Source: an uncultured Lachnospiraceae bacterium (GTDB taxonomy: Bacteria; Bacillota; Clostridia; Lachnospirales; Lachnospiraceae). From it: 64,000 nucleotides of DNA. The translations under genes were made by a program, and so were the position numbers. The notes below the pieces were generated by a model. That model did no database searches, was not told the DNA's origin, and saw nothing but the letters and a program-made list of their open reading frames with translations. Shown piece by piece: positions 45,083 through 55,252 of this stretch (within the stretch, counting starts at the first letter, position 1; every line of letters begins with the position of its first letter). The DNA is taken from contig CAJTPU010000007.1 in the NCBI GenBank assembly GCA_910578335.1, positions 1-64,000 of the forward strand, in the 5' to 3' direction.

Positions 45083-45999
45083 TGGCAGGAAAACAGAAAA
45101 AATCCTCAAAGCTGATTCGCAGGCAGCAGAGGGCAGGTTATCTGTTTGTGCTCCCATGGGTGATAGGGTTTATTATTTTTTTCCTGCAGCCCTTTCTGGA
45201 GAGTATATGGTATACCTTAAACGACGTGACAATGGGAACCGGCGGTATGGAAACGAAGTTTGTAGGACTCTATAATTTCAGATATTTGGTTTTAGAGGAC
45301 AGCAAATTTTTAATGAATCTCTGGACCGTGACGGCGGACATGTTGACGCAGGTAGCCGTATGCACCATTCTGAGTTTGTTTATCGCTGTGGTACTGGTGC
45401 AGAATTTTAGAGGAAGAACGGTATACCGTGCTATTTTCTTTCTTCCCATTATCATGACAAGCGGCGTGGTGTATTCCATGGTGGGAAGTGTTGTGGGCTC
45501 TCTGGGGCTTAGCGGCACAGGCAATGCTTATATGAACGGCAGCTCTATTGCAGACTTGATGATACGCGGCGGCGTCAGTCAGGAGGTTATCATCTTAATT
45601 ATGGGAGCCGTAGACAGCATCTATGCCATGATTACCAACTGCGGCGTCCCGATTCTGCTCTATATTTCAGGGCTGCAGAAGATTCCGGAGAGCGCTTACG
45701 AGGCGGCAAGAATAGAGGGCGCGGGAAGCTGGGATATTTTTTGGAAAATTACGGTGCCCAAGATATCTCCTATTATCTTCTTAAATATTGTTTACAGTAT
45801 TGTGGATTCCTGTACGGCTTACGGCAGAAGCGCCGACGGTAATGTCATGATGAAGGCGATTCAGGATATGGGCTTCGGGCAGACGATGAAGTTTGGTATG
45901 AGCTCGGCGATGGCGTGGCTGTATTTTATTGTAATTGCTTTTTTCCTTCTGCTGGCGTGGCTGCTTTTGGGGAGAAAGGCAAATAAAATTGAGAATTAG
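45082..45999 (+). CDS. CUT1 sugar ABC permease, importer 2 (MalF-type)
   Basis: A 305-residue permease with six hydrophobic segments (first GYLFVLPWVIGFIIFFLQPF) and the EAA loop ESAYEAARIEGAGSWDIFWK. It begins on TGATG with the DUF5696-like gene. The partner permease is at 46011. As with importer 1, no ATPase is encoded here. Confidence 0.92.
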   Translation: MAGKQKKSSKLIRRQQRAGYLFVLPWVIGFIIFFLQPFLESIWYTLNDVTMGTGGMETKFVGLYNFRYLVLEDSKFLMNLWTVTADMLTQVAVCTILSLFIAVVLVQNFRGRTVYRAIFFLPIIMTSGVVYSMVGSVVGSLGLSGTGNAYMNGSSIADLMIRGGVSQEVIILIMGAVDSIYAMITNCGVPILLYISGLQKIPESAYEAARIEGAGSWDIFWKITVPKISPIIFLNIVYSIVDSCTAYGRSADGNVMMKAIQDMGFGQTMKFGMSSAMAWLYFIVIAFFLLLAWLLLGRKANKIEN

Positions 46000-46010
46000 G
46001 AGGTGGAAGC

Positions 46011-46991
46011 GTGAAAAAAGAGACGAAGGAAACGCTTACGCACAGGCTTAAGGTGGTGAAACCTTTTCGGTTTGTCTGGGCAGTTGCAAGGCAGCTCTTT
46101 ATGCTGGGGCTTGCCTACGTGGTGCTCTATCCGGTTTTATATATGGTAAGCAACGCGTTTAAGCCAGTGGAGCAATATTACGACCCGTCCGTTATCTGGC
46201 TTCCCAAAAGCCTGACGTTGGAAAATTTCAAGATTGTGCTGCTCATCATGGATGTGGGAAAAATGCTCTGGAATACCTTTATCATAGAGCTGCTTCCGGC
46301 ATTGATTTCCACAGTGGTCTGCATGATGGTGGGCTATGGGCTGGCAAGATTTGATTTTAAGGGAAAAAAGCTTGTTTCAGCGGGGGTTATCCTTACCATT
46401 ATCGTACCGCAGCAGGTAATTTCCACCTCTCTCTACACCAGCTACCGGTACTTTGATTTTTTGGGAATCATCGGATTTCTTCATAAGCTGACGGACGTCA
46501 TAAATACGCCGAACCTGATAGGGACGGCATGGGTGACGATATTGCCCTCCCTTCTGGGCGTAGGGTTAAAAAGCGGGATTTTTATCTTTATTTACAGGCA
46601 GTTTTTTACAGGGCTGCCCAAGGAGCTGCAGGAGGCTGCGGCAATCGACGGCTGCAGTGCGTTTGGTACTTTTACCAGAATTATCGTGCCGACGGCAAAG
46701 AACATTGTGATTTCCGTGCTGCTTTTGTCCGTGGTATGGAACTGGAATGACTATTATACGCCTGCTATGTTTATCCGCGTGAAGGATACCATTGCCACGG
46801 CGCTGGCGGGCTTCCAGAATAAGCTGGAAAACCTGCACAATATGGGAACGGGTATGGAAAATATACAGACGGCAAATACCCAGATTCAGGCGGCGTGTCT
46901 GATTGCCATTGTGCCGCTGATTATTCTGTATCTGTTTTTGCAGAAGCGGTTTTCCGAAGGCATTGAAAATTCCGGTCTGACGGGTATGTAA
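46011..46991 (+). CDS. CUT1 sugar ABC permease, importer 2 (MalG-type)
   Basis: A 326-residue permease with six hydrophobic segments and the EAA loop ELQEAAAIDGCSAFGTFTR. The start is GTG at 46011, fixed by AGGAGG 6 bases before it. It completes importer 2 with 45082-45999; the solute-binding protein at 47466 is its likely ligand carrier. Confidence 0.92.
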   Translation: MKKETKETLTHRLKVVKPFRFVWAVARQLFMLGLAYVVLYPVLYMVSNAFKPVEQYYDPSVIWLPKSLTLENFKIVLLIMDVGKMLWNTFIIELLPALISTVVCMMVGYGLARFDFKGKKLVSAGVILTIIVPQQVISTSLYTSYRYFDFLGIIGFLHKLTDVINTPNLIGTAWVTILPSLLGVGLKSGIFIFIYRQFFTGLPKELQEAAAIDGCSAFGTFTRIIVPTAKNIVISVLLLSVVWNWNDYYTPAMFIRVKDTIATALAGFQNKLENLHNMGTGMENIQTANTQIQAACLIAIVPLIILYLFLQKRFSEGIENSGLTGM

Positions 46992-47015
46992 AAGGAGAAT
47001 AAGGAGGGTGATACG

Positions 47016-47408
47016 ATGACACTAGGCGCAACTTTATACATCAAAGATACAAAGGAAGCAGTTGTGTTTTATCAGGAGGCTTTTGGGATGACGCTGGGCT
47101 ACAATGTGAAGAATCCGGATGGGACCTATATGCACGCAGAGCTACAAAAGGATGGACAAACGATTTTTGCCATAAGCGAGCACAACAACGAATGTCTGAT
47201 TCCTGAAATGCGTAAGCTGGCTGCGTCAAAAACATGCCTGATTACAAGTCTGGGGATTAATTTTGCTACGGAAGGTGAGGTAAGGAAAGCATACGAGTAT
47301 TTGATGAGAGAAGGCATCGCGCAAAGAGAAATAGGGGAAGTGCCATGGAGTAAATGCAGCGCGGATGTATTGGATAAATATGGAGTGTTCTGGTACATAT
47401 GTGTATAA
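47016..47408 (+). CDS. VOC-superfamily (glyoxalase-like) protein
   Basis: A 130-residue vicinal-oxygen-chelate protein with the DTKEAVVFYQEAFGM entry motif, paired beta-alpha-beta-beta-beta units and the end DKYGVFWYICV. It resembles PhnB-type members. The function is unknown. It sits inside the transport operon with AAGGAGGGTGATAC just upstream, which is an odd position for a housekeeping VOC enzyme. Confidence 0.8.
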   Translation: MTLGATLYIKDTKEAVVFYQEAFGMTLGYNVKNPDGTYMHAELQKDGQTIFAISEHNNECLIPEMRKLAASKTCLITSLGINFATEGEVRKAYEYLMREGIAQREIGEVPWSKCSADVLDKYGVFWYICV

Positions 47409-47465
47409 ACTTGGTACCGGATAAGCACGTTACAACAAATACATTATATTAAAGGAGGATTTGTT

Positions 47466-48821
47466 ATGAAGAAAAGAATGAAGAAGCTGCTTGCCTTGCT
47501 GCTGGCGACGTCCATGTGCGTACTGAGCGCCTGTGGAGATAAGCCTGCGTCAAATCCGGACAGTCAGGGGACAACGCCCACGCCGGAAACAGACGGAGGT
47601 CCTGTACCGGGCGGAGAGGACACAGAGGGAAAACTTGGTTTTTTAAGCGATGCGGAAGGACTGCCGGAAACCTTGAGCAATCCGGATATTACCATTGTGT
47701 ACTGGTATAATCAGGACCAGTATGCATACGATACCTCAAAGAACGAGAATGTATACGACCCCATTTTAGAGGCAATTCCATATTTTGAGGAGAAATACGG
47801 GGGCAAGGTTAACGTAATTTACGCAGCGTGGGGAGATATGCTGGAAACTGTGCTGGCGCTGCAGAAGGCAGGGGATGCCCCGGACCTTTTCGAGGTATTT
47901 GACGAGAGTATGTACAGCGTGATTCTTTCCGGCGTGGTAAGCCCTTTGGATGACCTTACCACGGATGCAGATTACAGCTACTACAAGGTAGATAAGGAGC
48001 TGTTTTCATGGAATGGTTCCGTATATGCCATTCCCCTAAAGCCTTATGCTTTCTACATTATGTTTAACAGGGATTTGTTTGACTTAGAGGGCATGAAAGC
48101 GCCGGATGAGCTCTTTGCGGAGGGTAACTGGAACTGGAGCACCTTCAGGGATGCCTGCAAGAGTCTGACAAAAACAGTGGATGGCGAGCCTTCTCAGCTT
48201 GGTTACGGCTCCTATGAGGATACCATCCTGTCCTTTATGTACGCAAACGGCGGCTCCCTGTTAAATGTGGATACCGTAAACGGCACGGTTACCTCCAATT
48301 TGAATTCTGTGGAGAGCCAGAATACGCTGAATTATCTGGTGGAGCTGAAGGACAGCTTTGTATACGGAAACGACATGTGGGGTTGGTTTGACAACGGCAC
48401 GATGGCAATGATAAGAGGCAAGGAATATCCCGTGGACACGCCCTTTGAGGTAGGTATGGTGCCTTTCCCTACAGGCGACGATTATTCAGGTAAGAATCTG
48501 GTGGTATATCCGCAGGGGATGGCAGTTCCTGCCGGAGCAAAAAATCCGGAAGGCGCAGTAGCTTTTATGAGGATTGTCAACGAGCTGCAGAAGGAGGTAG
48601 GCGACCAGAAGGAAGCAAACCGCATTGGACAGGAGAACTACGATATGATTTATGCGGACGACGTAGAACTTGTCTATGCCTATGACAAGTGCTTAAACGA
48701 TATCGGCACCACGATTGCCACAATTGTAAATTATATCAACGACGGTGTGCCTGCGGCGACAATTAACGCCAACATGGAGCCGGAGATTAATTCAAAAATC
48801 AATTTGATGCTTGGCAACTAA
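47466..48821 (+). CDS. Sugar-binding lipoprotein of importer 2
   Basis: A 451-residue family 1 solute-binding protein with lipobox LSAC (C23) and a Thr/Pro/Gly linker. Motifs are VIYAAWGDMLETVLALQKAG, APDLFEVFDES, PLKPYAFYIMFNRDLFDLEG and GNWNWSTFRDACK. AAAGGAGG precedes the ATG. It captures an oligosaccharide for the permeases at 45082 and 46011. Confidence 0.92.
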   Translation: MKKRMKKLLALLLATSMCVLSACGDKPASNPDSQGTTPTPETDGGPVPGGEDTEGKLGFLSDAEGLPETLSNPDITIVYWYNQDQYAYDTSKNENVYDPILEAIPYFEEKYGGKVNVIYAAWGDMLETVLALQKAGDAPDLFEVFDESMYSVILSGVVSPLDDLTTDADYSYYKVDKELFSWNGSVYAIPLKPYAFYIMFNRDLFDLEGMKAPDELFAEGNWNWSTFRDACKSLTKTVDGEPSQLGYGSYEDTILSFMYANGGSLLNVDTVNGTVTSNLNSVESQNTLNYLVELKDSFVYGNDMWGWFDNGTMAMIRGKEYPVDTPFEVGMVPFPTGDDYSGKNLVVYPQGMAVPAGAKNPEGAVAFMRIVNELQKEVGDQKEANRIGQENYDMIYADDVELVYAYDKCLNDIGTTIATIVNYINDGVPAATINANMEPEINSKINLMLGN

Positions 48822-48840
48822 TTGCAGAAACGAGGAAAAA

Positions 48841-51021
48841 ATGGAAAGAGGCGTTTATTTTGACGGGTGGTACAGGGACAATCACTGTTACCACCCCAGC
48901 CTCCCCTTTCGCAGTATGCAGATGGTGGAGGATTTGGAAAAATATAAGGCGACCATTTTGGTATGGTCAGCCATGGGAGGGGGCTCTATTTCCCTCCCAT
49001 ATTTAGAAAACGAGGCGTTTGGGGAGCTGGACCCCAGACTGCGCTTTTACGGCTATATGAATGATTCGGAATTTATTGCAGAATGCAATAAGCGCGGTAT
49101 CAAGGTGATGGGAATCGTCTTTGAGGTGCAGGGCTGGGAGTTTCCGGTGGAGGTATCTGCGGACGGTAAAAGCATGCGGCAGTTTAATGTTATCAGGGAC
49201 GGAAGCCACAAGGATACCTACGGGCTGAACGAATTTGCCGCGGGAAAGTTTGACGGGCTGTTTCGGACCAGCCTAAAGGATTACTATCCGGATGGTATAA
49301 AAAACAGCGACGGAGAGCCGGTGACAGATTTGCAGGAGGAGGTAGCGGCGAGAACTCTGTGGGGCGAGCCCGTCCATGCGCAGTGGGTGGAGGTAAAAAA
49401 CCATTCCAAAACCTGTTACCAGACCTGCCGCAACAATCCGGTCTGGAGGGATTATTTAAAGCAGATTATGAAGCTGCAGATTGATGCGGGCGTGGCTGGC
49501 ATCCAGCTTGACGAGGCGGAGCTGCCAATCACCTCCATGGGCGCCGGCGGCTGTTTCTGCAAGGACTGCAAAAAGCAGTTTCGGGAGTACCTAAAGGAGA
49601 AGAAGGCGAAAAAGCTGCTTCCGCTTTTTTATGACGGCATCGATTTGGAGCATTTTGATTATCAGGAATATCTGCTCGGGCTGGGCGTGGCGCATCCCAA
49701 TGAGTCCCCTATGTTCAGGGAGTACTATGAGTTTCAGCTCCGCGCTGTGAAAAAGTATTTTACGGAGCTTGTGGATTATGCGAGAGATTACGCGCGTAGA
49801 ACACAAAACAGAGAGATTCTGGTATCGGGCAACTTTTTCAACTGTATGCCGGTCTACTATCCCTTTGAAAATACCGTGGATGTGATTATCACCGAGATGG
49901 AAAAGACGCTGTTTCGTCAGCCCCATTGGTACCGCTATATCAGCGGCTATTCCAATGAGAAGCCGGTGATTGTGGCGGAAAATCCTTACGGTGGCATTGT
50001 GCCCCAGCTTCTTGAGATGCTAAACCGCGGGAAGGGCTATGATTTGTACAGGCTGTTTCTGTTGGAGGCGTCCGTCTACGGCTGCAATATGAGCGTACCC
50101 TACGGCGGCTGGATGGGCAATACCATAAAGGATGCGTTCTATCCGCCGAGAGAAGTGACGGAGCAGGTACAGGGCTTTTTGTGCGACTATGATGCATGGT
50201 ACAGCAAGGACAGCGGCGCAAAAATCATGGTAGCATATTCCTTCCCCAGCTATTACTGGAGGGAAGTGACGAAAACAGGCGGTGCGAACGAGCTGGTGGA
50301 GGATGAGAGCATTCTGTTTTATCAGTCCGTGGATATGGACAGCGAGGAGGCTTCCCGTCTGCCGTTCTGGGAGGTTATCAAGCTGATGAGTGAAAAGCAG
50401 GCGGTCTACGACGTTCGGATGTTCGGCGACGAGGATGTGCGTCCCGACAGGGTTGGCGCAGAAGACTGGGAGCAGTATGAGCTGATTGTCCTGCCGGAAT
50501 GCAGCGTGCTTACAAAAAACCAGATGGAAGAGCTGGAAAAATATGCGCAGGCGGGCGGAAAGCTTTTGGTATTCGGTAAAACCGCAGAAAATTGTCCTGC
50601 CTTTACAGAGAGGCTCCTGTCTTGCGACAATGTCATTTTCTGTGACAATCCGGAATCCAGAAAAGAGGCAATGGCGCAATTTGAGAAAGTATTCGACGAG
50701 CTGAACGAACGGATTGCGCAGGTGAAGGTGACTGTGGCGGATGAGGCGAAGCAGGGCTTTGCAGGCGTGCACTGTCACAAAAACGGCAGCTTTTTTACCA
50801 TTCATCTTTTAAATTATAATTACGACAATGAAGAGGACAAGGTACTGCCTCTTGCGGGCGTGCGGCTTACGGCGAGGCTTCCCGAACATGCGGGCGCAGT
50901 ACGGTGTGTGTCCCTTGCGGGCGGCGAGCTGCCCTGCGATATCAAAAAGCAGGACGACATGCTGGAAGTTTTTATACCGGAAATGCCCCTGTATGCAGTA
51001 GTAGAAGTAGTATGTGATTAG
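48841..51021 (+). CDS. Large putative glycosidase, TIM barrel plus GATase-like domain
   Basis: A 726-residue cytoplasmic protein without signal peptide. The N-terminal ~420 residues look like a glycosidase TIM barrel (GVYFDGWYRDNHCYHPSLPF, IQLDEAELP with a candidate acidic pair, CFCKDCKKQFREYL, NVDVIITEMEK-like segment). After that, residues ~450-650 resemble the beta-galactosidase trimerisation (GATase-like) domain (YELIVLPECSVLTKNQMEEL, AQAGGKLLVFG), then a small beta domain. The layout recalls GH42 and related families but with no clear match. The ATG at 48841 follows GAGGAAAAA. Confidence 0.7.
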   Translation: MERGVYFDGWYRDNHCYHPSLPFRSMQMVEDLEKYKATILVWSAMGGGSISLPYLENEAFGELDPRLRFYGYMNDSEFIAECNKRGIKVMGIVFEVQGWEFPVEVSADGKSMRQFNVIRDGSHKDTYGLNEFAAGKFDGLFRTSLKDYYPDGIKNSDGEPVTDLQEEVAARTLWGEPVHAQWVEVKNHSKTCYQTCRNNPVWRDYLKQIMKLQIDAGVAGIQLDEAELPITSMGAGGCFCKDCKKQFREYLKEKKAKKLLPLFYDGIDLEHFDYQEYLLGLGVAHPNESPMFREYYEFQLRAVKKYFTELVDYARDYARRTQNREILVSGNFFNCMPVYYPFENTVDVIITEMEKTLFRQPHWYRYISGYSNEKPVIVAENPYGGIVPQLLEMLNRGKGYDLYRLFLLEASVYGCNMSVPYGGWMGNTIKDAFYPPREVTEQVQGFLCDYDAWYSKDSGAKIMVAYSFPSYYWREVTKTGGANELVEDESILFYQSVDMDSEEASRLPFWEVIKLMSEKQAVYDVRMFGDEDVRPDRVGAEDWEQYELIVLPECSVLTKNQMEELEKYAQAGGKLLVFGKTAENCPAFTERLLSCDNVIFCDNPESRKEAMAQFEKVFDELNERIAQVKVTVADEAKQGFAGVHCHKNGSFFTIHLLNYNYDNEEDKVLPLAGVRLTARLPEHAGAVRCVSLAGGELPCDIKKQDDMLEVFIPEMPLYAVVEVVCD

Positions 51022-51076
51022 AGGCAGAAATGCAGATTTTAGGAAAAGGAGCGCGAAGGCGCGGACAGGAGTAAAG

Positions 51077-54000
51077 ATGGAATACAATAAATTAGTGAGC
51101 GGCGAGGCGTTAAGCAAGGAGAAATTCTTAACGCCCAGCAAGGAATTTGGCATCATGCCGTTCTGGTTCTGGAACGGCGAGATGAAGTACGAGGAAATTG
51201 AATACCAGCTTCGGGAATATAAAGAAAAGGGCTGCCCGGGTCTGTACATCCACGCAAGATTCGGCGTGCGGGAAGAGCTGGGTTACATGAATGAGGACTG
51301 GCTGGACAGGGTAAAGTTTACCATCGAGAAGGCGCAGGAGCTGGGGCTGCAGATTTGGGTGTATGACGAGTACAACTGGCCCAGCGGCACTTGCGGACAG
51401 ACGATAATGAAGGATTATCCGGAGCTTACCAACGTCTATCTGGAGCTGGTGGAGGGCGACCTTCCCGGGCAGTTCTTTACCTTTATGGAGGGAACCGATT
51501 CCCGTTACAACGACTTAGAGCAGTCGGAGCCGGTGTATGCCTGTGCAATTAAGCTGGAAGATATGGAGAAGGGCAATTACGAGGTGATTGACCTGATGCC
51601 CACCCTTTCCTTTGACAAGGTTATCACGTGGGAGGCGCCGAAGGGACCTTGGAAGCTTTTCTACTTTATTGAGCGGAAGAGCACATGGTATGCGGATGTG
51701 CTCAATCCGGAGACCACAAAGAAGTTTCTGGAGTATACACACGAGCGCTACAAGGCGAGTCTTGGGGAGAATTTTTCCAAAGAGGTAAAGGGCTTTTTTA
51801 CAGATGAACCTGCCATGGACTATTTTGAGGTGGGAAGGAATAATTTTGTCATTCCCTGGACGAAGAAGATGCTTAAGATTTTCAGGGAGCGCAACGGCTA
51901 TGACTTAAAGAAGGAGCTGCCCAAGTTATTTTTTGACTGCGGCGGCAACACGGAGCAGGTGCGTTATGACTTCTGGAGCACCCTCACGGCACAGTATGAG
52001 AAAGCATATTTTAAGCAGATTGCCGATTGGTGTGAAGACAATGACATGGTATTTACGGGGCATTTGCTTTATGAGGAATCCCTGCGCCTGCATGCAAGGG
52101 TGGACGGCAACCTCTTTAAGCATCTGCGCCACTTTGATATGACCGGCGTGGACCATTTGTATCCGAGAATCGGCACAAGGGAAATGGAGAACGAGCATGT
52201 AGCGCTGAAAATTGCCAGCTCTGCAGCGCATCAGAACGGCAGCGTCCGTCTGGTATCCGAGTCCATGGGCGGCTCTTATTGGGACTGCACCATGGAGCGC
52301 ATGAAATGGATTGCGGACTGGGAGTATGTGCTGGGGGTCAACCAGTTTATTCCCCACGGGTTCCATTATACCATAGAGGGCGAGCGCAAGAGGGACTGGC
52401 CGCCTTCCATGTTCTGCCAGTTTACATGGTGGGAGCAGTACGGGCTCTTCAATGATTACCTGACAAGGATGGGGTATGTGCTTTCCGGCGGCGACCATGT
52501 GGCGAAGGTGGCAATCCTCTATCCCATGAACTCCATCTGGGCAAATTATACCTCTCAGGTTCAAGATAAAATCAGCGAGACCATTGAGAATGATTTTAAT
52601 TACATGGCGGACAGGCTGCTGCGCCTCCATATTGATTTTGATTATATCGACGAGGACGTGCTCTGCGACGAGTGCCGGATAGAAGATGGAAAAATCTGCA
52701 TCAAGGGCGAAAAATACGAAATGCTGATGCTGCCTCCGTGTACCCATATCAAGGCGAAGACCCTTGACAAAATCGAGGAGTTTGTACGTGACGGCGGCAG
52801 GCTGGGCGGAGACGCCCTGCTCCCTTACAAAAGCATTGAAGGGGAAGCGCCGGATTTGGAGAAACGCATCGAAGCGCTTTTCGGCGTGGAGCCTTCCGGT
52901 CTGCGGAAAGCCTTTTTAGAGAGTGAGGAAAAAGGACAGACGCTAGTGGAGAGAAGCGTCGGAAAAGGGAAAGTGGTATTTGCCACAGGCTTGGGTTACA
53001 AGGCAAACGACGACTGCGGCGGACTTGCGATGCTGGATAAGACCATGCGTGCCTGCGTGACGCCGGAGATTGAGATTGACAGCGAGGAGGTATTTTACCT
53101 GCATCGTGTCAAGGACGGAAAGGATATGTTCTTCCTTGTCAATCCCGTGGAGGAAGCGGCGGATATTACCGTCGGCTTTGCAGGCACACACACGCCGGAG
53201 GTATGGAATCTGGAGGATGGCAGGATAAAGCAGGCGAAGGTGTACCGCATAGCAGATGGCTGGACGTATTTGGATGTGCATATGGAGCCCTTTGGCTCGG
53301 CGCTCTTCTCCTTTGCCGAGGAGCAGGATACGGTACACGCGGTCAAATCCGATATTATGGTGGAAAACATCATAAGGAAGGAAGATGGAAGCGGCAGCGT
53401 GAGCGGCTACGGCAGGCTTACAGGCGGCAGCGTAACATTAACCATAGACGGACAGGAGAAGGAGCTTGCAGTTCCCGCAGGGGATATGCTGGCAGAAATC
53501 CCGCTGGAGGGTCCCTTTGCTTTTGCTACGGATAAGCCCAATTCCCTCAACACGGATGCGTGGCGGATGCAGTATGCAAAAGCGGATGACGATATAGAGG
53601 CAATTACCGGCGGAAAGGCGGACTACAGCGACTGGCTTCCCATGCGCATGGGCGCGTGGGAGATGCAGCTTCCCGTGGAGAGAGACGAGGAAACCTATCC
53701 CGTGGATTTGTGGTATGTGACGAAGGTACATGCCGACGTGGTGCCCGAGGATTTGAAGCTGATGATTGACGGCTTTAAGGGCACAGGCTATACCCTGTAT
53801 GTCAATGGAAGAGAAGTGACGGATACGCCTGTGCGCAGCTATCTGGATGCAGAAATACTCACCGTACCTATGAATACCTATTTTACGGCAGGCGTCAACT
53901 GGATTGCCGTGAAGCTCACGGTGACAAAGAAGAGCGACGGCATGACGGATTTGCTGAAAATCATCGGCAGCTTTGCGGTGGAAGAGCGGGACGGCGAAGA

Positions 54001-54370
54001 GGTTATCGTGCCCATGATAAAAGAAATGGAAGCGGGAGACTGGACGAAAAAGAAGCTTCCTTACTACTCAGGCACGGGTTATTATACCGCGAAGGTAAAC
54101 CTGACGCCCGAGCAGGCAGGCAAGAAGCTGATGCTCTCCGCCGAAATCGGAAGGGATGTGCTGCTTGTTTCGGTCAATGGGCAGCCGGTGAAAACCTGCC
54201 TGTGGAAGCCTTACGCGGCAGACATCAGCGCGTATGTAAAGGCGGGCGAAAACGAGATTACGCTGGGGGTAGTCAACACCCTGATGAATCTTTTAGAGTC
54301 CACCAGAAATCCTTCCGGATTGTTTGCGGCAAAGATTACCCCTTACGATAAGTATGAGATTCCCTTTTAA
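51077..54370 (+). CDS. GH106-like glycosidase (putative alpha-L-rhamnosidase)
   Basis: A 1097-residue cytoplasmic enzyme. The start FGIMPFWFWNGEMKYEEIEY, QLREYKEKGCPGLYIHARFG and the YDEYNWPSGTCG segment fit GH106-related rhamnosidases. EVKGFFTDEPAMDYFE has an acidic pair, a GATase-like domain follows (about 520-640), and the C-terminal ~400 residues hold beta-sandwich, GH2-like sugar-binding domains (VNGREVTDTPVRSY, VNGQPVKTCLWKPYAADIS). ATG at 51077 follows AGGAG. The catalytic pair and sugar are not proved by eye. Confidence 0.75.
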   Translation: MEYNKLVSGEALSKEKFLTPSKEFGIMPFWFWNGEMKYEEIEYQLREYKEKGCPGLYIHARFGVREELGYMNEDWLDRVKFTIEKAQELGLQIWVYDEYNWPSGTCGQTIMKDYPELTNVYLELVEGDLPGQFFTFMEGTDSRYNDLEQSEPVYACAIKLEDMEKGNYEVIDLMPTLSFDKVITWEAPKGPWKLFYFIERKSTWYADVLNPETTKKFLEYTHERYKASLGENFSKEVKGFFTDEPAMDYFEVGRNNFVIPWTKKMLKIFRERNGYDLKKELPKLFFDCGGNTEQVRYDFWSTLTAQYEKAYFKQIADWCEDNDMVFTGHLLYEESLRLHARVDGNLFKHLRHFDMTGVDHLYPRIGTREMENEHVALKIASSAAHQNGSVRLVSESMGGSYWDCTMERMKWIADWEYVLGVNQFIPHGFHYTIEGERKRDWPPSMFCQFTWWEQYGLFNDYLTRMGYVLSGGDHVAKVAILYPMNSIWANYTSQVQDKISETIENDFNYMADRLLRLHIDFDYIDEDVLCDECRIEDGKICIKGEKYEMLMLPPCTHIKAKTLDKIEEFVRDGGRLGGDALLPYKSIEGEAPDLEKRIEALFGVEPSGLRKAFLESEEKGQTLVERSVGKGKVVFATGLGYKANDDCGGLAMLDKTMRACVTPEIEIDSEEVFYLHRVKDGKDMFFLVNPVEEAADITVGFAGTHTPEVWNLEDGRIKQAKVYRIADGWTYLDVHMEPFGSALFSFAEEQDTVHAVKSDIMVENIIRKEDGSGSVSGYGRLTGGSVTLTIDGQEKELAVPAGDMLAEIPLEGPFAFATDKPNSLNTDAWRMQYAKADDDIEAITGGKADYSDWLPMRMGAWEMQLPVERDEETYPVDLWYVTKVHADVVPEDLKLMIDGFKGTGYTLYVNGREVTDTPVRSYLDAEILTVPMNTYFTAGVNWIAVKLTVTKKSDGMTDLLKIIGSFAVEERDGEEVIVPMIKEMEAGDWTKKKLPYYSGTGYYTAKVNLTPEQAGKKLMLSAEIGRDVLLVSVNGQPVKTCLWKPYAADISAYVKAGENEITLGVVNTLMNLLESTRNPSGLFAAKITPYDKYEIPF

Positions 54371-54379
54371 GGAGGCGGC

Positions 54380-55252
54380 ATGGAAAAAACAAAGAAAATT
54401 CTGATAGATACGGATATAGGCGGCGATGTGGACGACGCCCTTGCCCTGGCGCTTGCCCTAAACAGTCCTGAGCTTGAGATTGTGGGCATCACCAATGTGT
54501 ATCTGGCAAACGAATGGCGCGCCGGCGTGACAAAGCATATGCTTAAGGTGTACGGCAGGGAGGATATCCCTGTCCGCACCGGTGCAGAAAAGCCGCTGAT
54601 TGGCTGGTGGGATGAAAACTGCATCCCAAACAGCTCCAAGACGGCGGCGCCTGTGGATGAGGAAGAAAGCGCCGCCGCCTGTGACTTTATTGTGCAGATG
54701 GCGAGGGCGCACGAGGAGCTGACGCTGGTGGCGATTGGCCCGCTGACAAACGTGGCGCTTGCGATTGCAAAGGCGCCGGACATTGTGAACAGGGTAAATA
54801 TTGTGATGATGGGCGGAGAGCTGGATAAGGCGCATCCGGAGTGGAATATTGTCTGCGACCCTGAGGCGGCAAGGATTGTGTTTGAGAGCGGTGCAAAAAT
54901 TCACATGGTAGGGCTGGAGGTAACGAATCGCTGCAGGTTTACTAAAGAGGACATAGGGCGGATTTGTCAGGCAGGCAATCCCCGCACAAGCCTGCTGGGA
55001 GAAATGATGGAGCTTTTTACACAAAATTTCGGCTACCTTCCCATTTTGCATGACCCGCTGGCGCTGTCTGTACTGCTCTGGGAAGACATACTGACCTTTG
55101 AGGAAAAGAAGGTTTTGGTAGAGACCGGAGGGCAGTATACGAGAGGGCTTACCATAGACTGCGACTGGGGAGAGGGCGTGCCGGTGCAGGCGGCGGTAGA
55201 CGTGAAGGAAGCGCTCTTTAAAGAGCGTCTGATTGGGAGGCTGATTCTCTGA
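54380..55252 (+). CDS. Nucleoside hydrolase (IunH-like)
   Basis: A 290-residue enzyme that splits N-ribosidic bonds. The calcium motif is DTDIGGDVDDALAL near the start, and LVAIGPLTNVALAIAK plus VMMGG follow; HDPLALSVLLW near residue 220 holds the late His-Asp. AAGGAGG precedes the ATG. Its place in a glycan locus is unusual and suggests a nucleoside or another glycosylamine substrate, with PfkB kinases nearby to phosphorylate the freed sugar. The end overlaps the GH4 gene (TGATG). Confidence 0.9.
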   Translation: MEKTKKILIDTDIGGDVDDALALALALNSPELEIVGITNVYLANEWRAGVTKHMLKVYGREDIPVRTGAEKPLIGWWDENCIPNSSKTAAPVDEEESAAACDFIVQMARAHEELTLVAIGPLTNVALAIAKAPDIVNRVNIVMMGGELDKAHPEWNIVCDPEAARIVFESGAKIHMVGLEVTNRCRFTKEDIGRICQAGNPRTSLLGEMMELFTQNFGYLPILHDPLALSVLLWEDILTFEEKKVLVETGGQYTRGLTIDCDWGEGVPVQAAVDVKEALFKERLIGRLIL

